DNA from: RGIG2945 sp045540355
Lineage (GTDB): Bacteria > Bacillota > Clostridia > Oscillospirales > Acutalibacteraceae
Reading direction: 5' to 3'
Length of the DNA stretch: 64,000 nt
Assembly: GCA_045540355.1 (NCBI GenBank)
Contig: JAZQHB010000098.1
Coordinates: 24,507-88,506 of the forward strand
Shown here piece after piece: positions 60,987 through 64,000 of the stretch; the stretch's first letter is position 1, and every line of letters begins with the position of its first letter. The notes beneath the pieces are model-generated. The model ran no database searches and was not told the origin of the DNA. It saw only the letters and a list, made by a program, of their open reading frames with translations. A program made the position numbers and the translations under genes.

Positions 60987-61424
60987 ATGCTTAACAATGT
61001 TGTTTTGATGGGCAGACTCGTTGCTGACCCCGAACTTCGTACAACGGCTACAAATGTTTCCGTCACATCTTTTGCTATTGCAGTTGACCGTGCATTTGTC
61101 CGTGCAGGTGAAGAGCGTCAGGCTGATTTTATTGACATCGTTGCGTGGCGTCAGACAGCTGAATTTATTACCCGTTATTTCCGTAAAGGTTCTATGATTG
61201 CCATTCAGGGCTCAATCCAGACCAGAATGTACGAAGATAAAAACGGTAATAAGAGAAAGGCTGTTGAGGTTGTCGCTTCAAATGTAAGCTTCTGCGGTTC
61301 TAAGAGTGAAACAGGCACTGCATCAGCTCCCAGAGTTGAATCTGCTGCTCCTGCTCCCTCTTATTCAACAAGCGAAGCTAACGATTTTGTTGAAATCCAA
61401 CCCGACGACGATTTACCGTTCTGA
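60987..61424 (+). CDS. ssb: Single-stranded DNA-binding protein
   Basis: A 145-residue SSB: OB fold MLNNVVLMGRLVADPELR, FIDIVAWRQTAEF, RTRMYEDKNG, and an acidic C-terminal tip DDDLPF that binds partner proteins. Located between rpsF and rpsR as usual. Confidence 0.97.
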   Translation: MLNNVVLMGRLVADPELRTTATNVSVTSFAIAVDRAFVRAGEERQADFIDIVAWRQTAEFITRYFRKGSMIAIQGSIQTRMYEDKNGNKRKAVEVVASNVSFCGSKSETGTASAPRVESAAPAPSYSTSEANDFVEIQPDDDLPF

Positions 61425-61449
61425 TTTTTTGAAAGGAGAATTTTAAATC

Positions 61450-61692
61450 ATGGCTTACGAAAAGAATGATAAGTTCAACAAGAAGGGCCGCAAAAAGGTT
61501 TGTGCTTTCTGTGTTGACAAAGTAGAAGAAATTGACTACAAAGATGTAGCAAAGCTTCACAGATATATTTCAGATCGTTCAAAGATCTTACCCCGCAGAG
61601 TAACAGGTACTTGTGCAGCTCATCAGCGTGAGTTGACAACAGCAATCAAGCGTGCTCGTCACATCGCATTGCTTCCTTTCTCAAGCGACTGA
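61450..61692 (+). CDS. rpsR: 30S ribosomal protein S18
   Basis: An 80-residue S18 with KVCAFCVDKVEEIDYKDV, PRRVTGTCAAHQRELTTAI and KRARHIALLPFSSD. A CxxC and a Cys in TCAAH suggest a zinc-retaining form. Confidence 0.97.
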   Translation: MAYEKNDKFNKKGRKKVCAFCVDKVEEIDYKDVAKLHRYISDRSKILPRRVTGTCAAHQRELTTAIKRARHIALLPFSSD

Positions 61693-61712
61693 TTTTAATA
61701 TCTACATTCATC

Positions 61713-61745
61713 AAGGAGTTAATCGATCGATTAACTCCTTTTTAT
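61713..61745 (+). terminator. Terminator after rpsR
   Basis: AAGGAGTTAATCGA (61713-61726) and its perfect complement TCGATTAACTCCTT (61727-61740), then T5: a 28-base perfect palindrome. Confidence 0.9.
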
Positions 61746-61747
61746 TA

Positions 61748-61776
61748 TTGAAAAAATTGAACAAACATGGTATTAT
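61748..61776 (+). promoter_or_regulatory. Promoter of the second alpha/beta hydrolase gene
   Basis: TTGAAA (61748-61753), 17 bases, TATTAT (61771-61776), 35 bases before the ATG at 61812. Confidence 0.65.
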
Positions 61777-61811
61777 AAAAATGTTCTTAAAAATTTTTTT
61801 CGGAGGCAGTT

Positions 61812-62693
61812 ATGTTAAAAAGAATTATTTCATTGATTACAAGCATCGTCCTTATTGTGACAAGTATTGTTTTCCTGGTTATGCCAAAGTCTTATGAATA
61901 CAGAAATTTATCTTACGGCACACACGAAAGAAATGCCCTTGACCTTAATATCCCAAAAAAGAATGACGGGGAAATCGGACTTATCCTTTACATACATGGC
62001 GGAGGTTGGTTTACGGGCGACAAGAAACAATACCTCGATGAGGTTGAGTTTTTATCCGATTATTACGGCTACGCGGCAGCGACCATGAATTATCGCTATG
62101 TTTCAACAACCTCTACAATGAACGACATTTTAGATGATATTGATGCGGCTTTAGCTTGCATAAAACAAAAGGGTGAAGAACACGGTGTTAAAATCAATAA
62201 AGTTCTTCTTACAGGACATTCCGCCGGCGGTCATTTATCATTGCTCTATGGTTATTCCAAGGCTGATACAGCACCAATAAAGCCTGCGGCGATTATATCA
62301 AACTGCGGCGGTCCTGTTGATTTCACTATCAAGACTTTCTACGAGGAATGTGAAATGTTCAGCGAAGCAGAGCTTAACTTCCTGATTTCAAATGCTTGCG
62401 GTAAATCATTTACAACAGATACAATTGATGCTGTACGAGAAGAATTGTTGGTGATTTCCCCCATTACTTATGTAAATGAAAATTCAGTTCCCACGATCAT
62501 CAATCACGGCGTTAACGACAAGGTTGTTCCGTATCACAACGCCGAAATTCTTGACAAAAAGCTTACGGAATACGGTGTGCCGCATGTTCTTAACCCATAC
62601 CCGACATCAGGACACAACCTCGACAGCGACTTTTCAAGCGATGTTAAAGCAGACAAGCTCTTTGTTGAGTACTGCGAAACTTATCTTAAGTAA
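61812..62693 (+). CDS. Alpha/beta hydrolase, BD-FAE / esterase-lipase type, membrane-anchored
   Basis: A 293-residue enzyme with an N-terminal signal/anchor (ISLITSIVLIVTSIVFLV). Catalytic blocks are LYIHGGGWFTGDK (oxyanion HGGG), LLTGHSAGGHLSLL (Ser about 137), VNDKVVPYHNAEI (Asp) and SGHNLDSDF (His). It resembles the partial gene at 1-371 along its whole visible part (YGTHERNxLDLxIPKxND). TTGTTTCGGAGG precedes it. It likely acts at the outer membrane face on an ester. Confidence 0.9.
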   Translation: MLKRIISLITSIVLIVTSIVFLVMPKSYEYRNLSYGTHERNALDLNIPKKNDGEIGLILYIHGGGWFTGDKKQYLDEVEFLSDYYGYAAATMNYRYVSTTSTMNDILDDIDAALACIKQKGEEHGVKINKVLLTGHSAGGHLSLLYGYSKADTAPIKPAAIISNCGGPVDFTIKTFYEECEMFSEAELNFLISNACGKSFTTDTIDAVREELLVISPITYVNENSVPTIINHGVNDKVVPYHNAEILDKKLTEYGVPHVLNPYPTSGHNLDSDFSSDVKADKLFVEYCETYLK

Positions 62694-62759
62694 AAATATA
62701 AGTTAAATTTCAAGCTTGATAATGCAAGAATCAAGAACTATACCAAAGGAGAAAAAACG

Positions 62760-63332
62760 ATGGACGAAAGAAGCTCTCTCAACGGTAATGATACTTCCTT
62801 TTACAAACCTTATATGGTGAACGATGAATATATACTGTGGACCGGAAAACCTGGAAAGAAACATTTGCTTACCGGTTCAGATCTATTTATAATTCCGTTC
62901 AGTATTTTTTGGTGTGGGTTTGCTATTTCCTGGGAAGCAACCGCAGTAACAACAGGTGCACCTCTTCCATTGATGCTTTTCGGACTACCCTTTGTCTTGG
63001 TAGGACTTTATCTTGTTTTCGGAAGATTTATACATGCTTCTTTATTAAGAAAAAACACCGAATACGCGATAACAAACAAGAAAATTATACGAAAGCGTTT
63101 CAAAAAAACAGATATGCTTCATATCAAAAATATGTTGCCTATGTTTGTGAACATTCATAAAGACGGTTACGGCACTATCATATTTGGTCAAGACAGCTAT
63201 TACAACAGGGGGTTGAGTATAAACACAATAAATTCAGGTGGCAGCTACAACGCTTTCTGTTTGGAAAACATTCCTGATGTGGCTAAGGTTCAGCAAATTA
63301 TAACTGATTTGTCAGAAGGATATATCACTTAA
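62760..63332 (+). CDS. Membrane protein with PH-like (YdbS-type) domain
   Basis: A 190-residue protein: two membrane helices (about 40-62 and 68-92) and a cytoplasmic part starting NTEYAITNKKIIRKRF, which is the usual first strand of bacterial PH domains of the YdbS/YdbT kind. It ends in a helix (AKVQQIITDL). AAAGGAG lies eight bases before ATG. Function unknown. Confidence 0.75.
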   Translation: MDERSSLNGNDTSFYKPYMVNDEYILWTGKPGKKHLLTGSDLFIIPFSIFWCGFAISWEATAVTTGAPLPLMLFGLPFVLVGLYLVFGRFIHASLLRKNTEYAITNKKIIRKRFKKTDMLHIKNMLPMFVNIHKDGYGTIIFGQDSYYNRGLSINTINSGGSYNAFCLENIPDVAKVQQIITDLSEGYIT

Positions 63333-63356
63333 CTTATTTTCTCGAATCAAACATTA

Positions 63357-63399
63357 AAACACGGAGGCAGGCACTTATGTGCTCGCTCCCGTGTTTTTT
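63357..63399. terminator. Terminator between the PH-like gene and the histidine kinase
   Basis: AAAACACGG (63357-63365) and CCGTGTTTT (63389-63397) with the inner arms AGGCAGGCAC and GTGCTCGCT form a long hairpin with a TTAT loop and T6 after. Confidence 0.85.
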
Positions 63400-63400
63400 G

Positions 63401-64000
63401 TCATTGTCCAGATTTTTTCAAATCAAGCATGATTGTGACAGTAAACATATTCTGATTTTTATTATAATCGATACTTAGGTCACCTTCATATTTTTTAATA
63501 GTCCTCTTGACACTTCTTAATCCTATGCCATGCAACAGTTTATTCCTTTTGGTAGTTATTGGAGTTTTATTGTTATCAAATTGGGGTTGTATATCACAAC
63601 TATTTGAAATTATGATAATAGAGTAGTTATTACGAAAGTCAGTTTCAAAACTAATATATCGTTCTTTTGATTTTATACTCGCCTCGATCGCATTGTCTAA
63701 AAGATTTCCGAGGATACTTACAGTATCGTGATATTCTAATCCAATCAAATTATTATTTTTAATATCAAAATTGAAATTTATATTATTTATGCTACATTCT
63801 GTGACATATTTGTCAAGAATAACATCGAGAATTTTATTGCCACTATGGCAAACATTACTATATTCGTTCAAATTATCTATCATTTCAGAGACATAATGTT
63901 CTATCTCGGGATTATTGTTAAGATTTCTTATTGCGGTTAAATGATTTTTTGCATCATGTGCATAAATTCTAAGGTCAGCGTTTTGTTTTTCTAAAATTTC
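63401..64000 (-). CDS. GHKL sensor histidine kinase, C-terminal part (AgrC/VirS type, partial)
   Basis: The minus-strand frame is open from the right edge, so the 5' part is missing (200 codons seen). It starts in the phospho-acceptor region RIYAHDAKNHLTAI, as in AgrC-type kinases with HDxxNH, and continues with NLLDNAIEASI (N box) and HGIGLRSVKRTIKKYEG (G box). The missing part is probably a multi-helix sensor. Kinases of this type work with LytTR regulators and often sense peptides. Confidence 0.9.
   Translation of the reverse strand, partial: EILEKQNADLRIYAHDAKNHLTAIRNLNNNPEIEHYVSEMIDNLNEYSNVCHSGNKILDVILDKYVTECSINNINFNFDIKNNNLIGLEYHDTVSILGNLLDNAIEASIKSKERYISFETDFRNNYSIIIISNSCDIQPQFDNNKTPITTKRNKLLHGIGLRSVKRTIKKYEGDLSIDYNKNQNMFTVTIMLDLKKSGQ

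Overview
The window comes from a low-GC, endospore-forming Firmicute of the class Clostridia, most likely an Oscillospirales/Ruminococcaceae-type gut bacterium. The basis is the gene content (SpoVM, YtfJ/GerW, RemA, SpoIIA/DacF-type carboxypeptidase, PrkC/PrpC, CdaA), strong sigma-A promoters (TTGACA-17-TATAAT), AGGAGG ribosome sites, and a Clostridia-like gene order. Genus is an inference.

Layout. Positions 1-2650 carry two alpha/beta hydrolases, rsgA, a 52-residue membrane peptide and a 26-codon spoVM. Positions 2686-13499 (minus strand) are one dense housekeeping operon: yloC-remA-gmk-rpoZ-priA-def-fmt-rsmB-rlmN-prpC-prkC. Positions 13583-26167 (minus) run from the c-di-AMP synthase cdaA through cdaR, a lipoprotein, a two-component system, yqhQ, prmC, an M50 protease, scpA/scpB, ytfJ, a D,D-carboxypeptidase and rluB. 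Positions 26313-30928 (minus) hold HIT-comEC-holA-RNase M5-like-ispF, followed upstream by alaS.

From about 33.8 kb the window becomes more accessory. It has a CDF transporter and tRNA-Gln, then an unusual symmetric array of small hairpins beside a four-helix-bundle protein. Next come two unknown proteins, a toroid-fold carbohydrate-enzyme-like protein paired with a nucleoside hydrolase, and a heterodimeric ABC exporter preceded by a leader peptide and attenuator. A divergent XRE regulator with a duplicated operator follows, then a glycerophosphodiesterase and a Bce-like RR/HK/ABC peptide-resistance module. At 50.2-50.7 kb an XRE regulator and a Cys-rich small protein diverge around a palindromic operator.

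Positions 50.7-53.6 kb are tRNA-Thr, pnp and rpsO. Positions 53.6-57.8 kb are a RAYT (REP-associated transposase) island with nine copies of a REP-like palindrome, gene fragments and a lyase-like gene. The end of the window holds an SGNH hydrolase, a GtrA-like protein, an MBL-fold hydrolase, rpsF-ssb-rpsR, a second copy of the first alpha/beta hydrolase type, a PH-like membrane protein and the 3' part of a GHKL histidine kinase.

How genes work together. CdaA/CdaR plus the neighbouring two-component system and PrkC/PrpC link c-di-AMP, cell-wall state and Ser/Thr phosphorylation. def-fmt-rsmB-rlmN-alaS-rpsO-rpsF-rpsR serve translation. spoVM, ytfJ and dacF-type genes serve sporulation. The two ABC systems with their own regulators look like drug/peptide defence. 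No rRNA operon, CRISPR array or prophage was seen, and no stretch longer than about 300 bases lacks an annotated feature.
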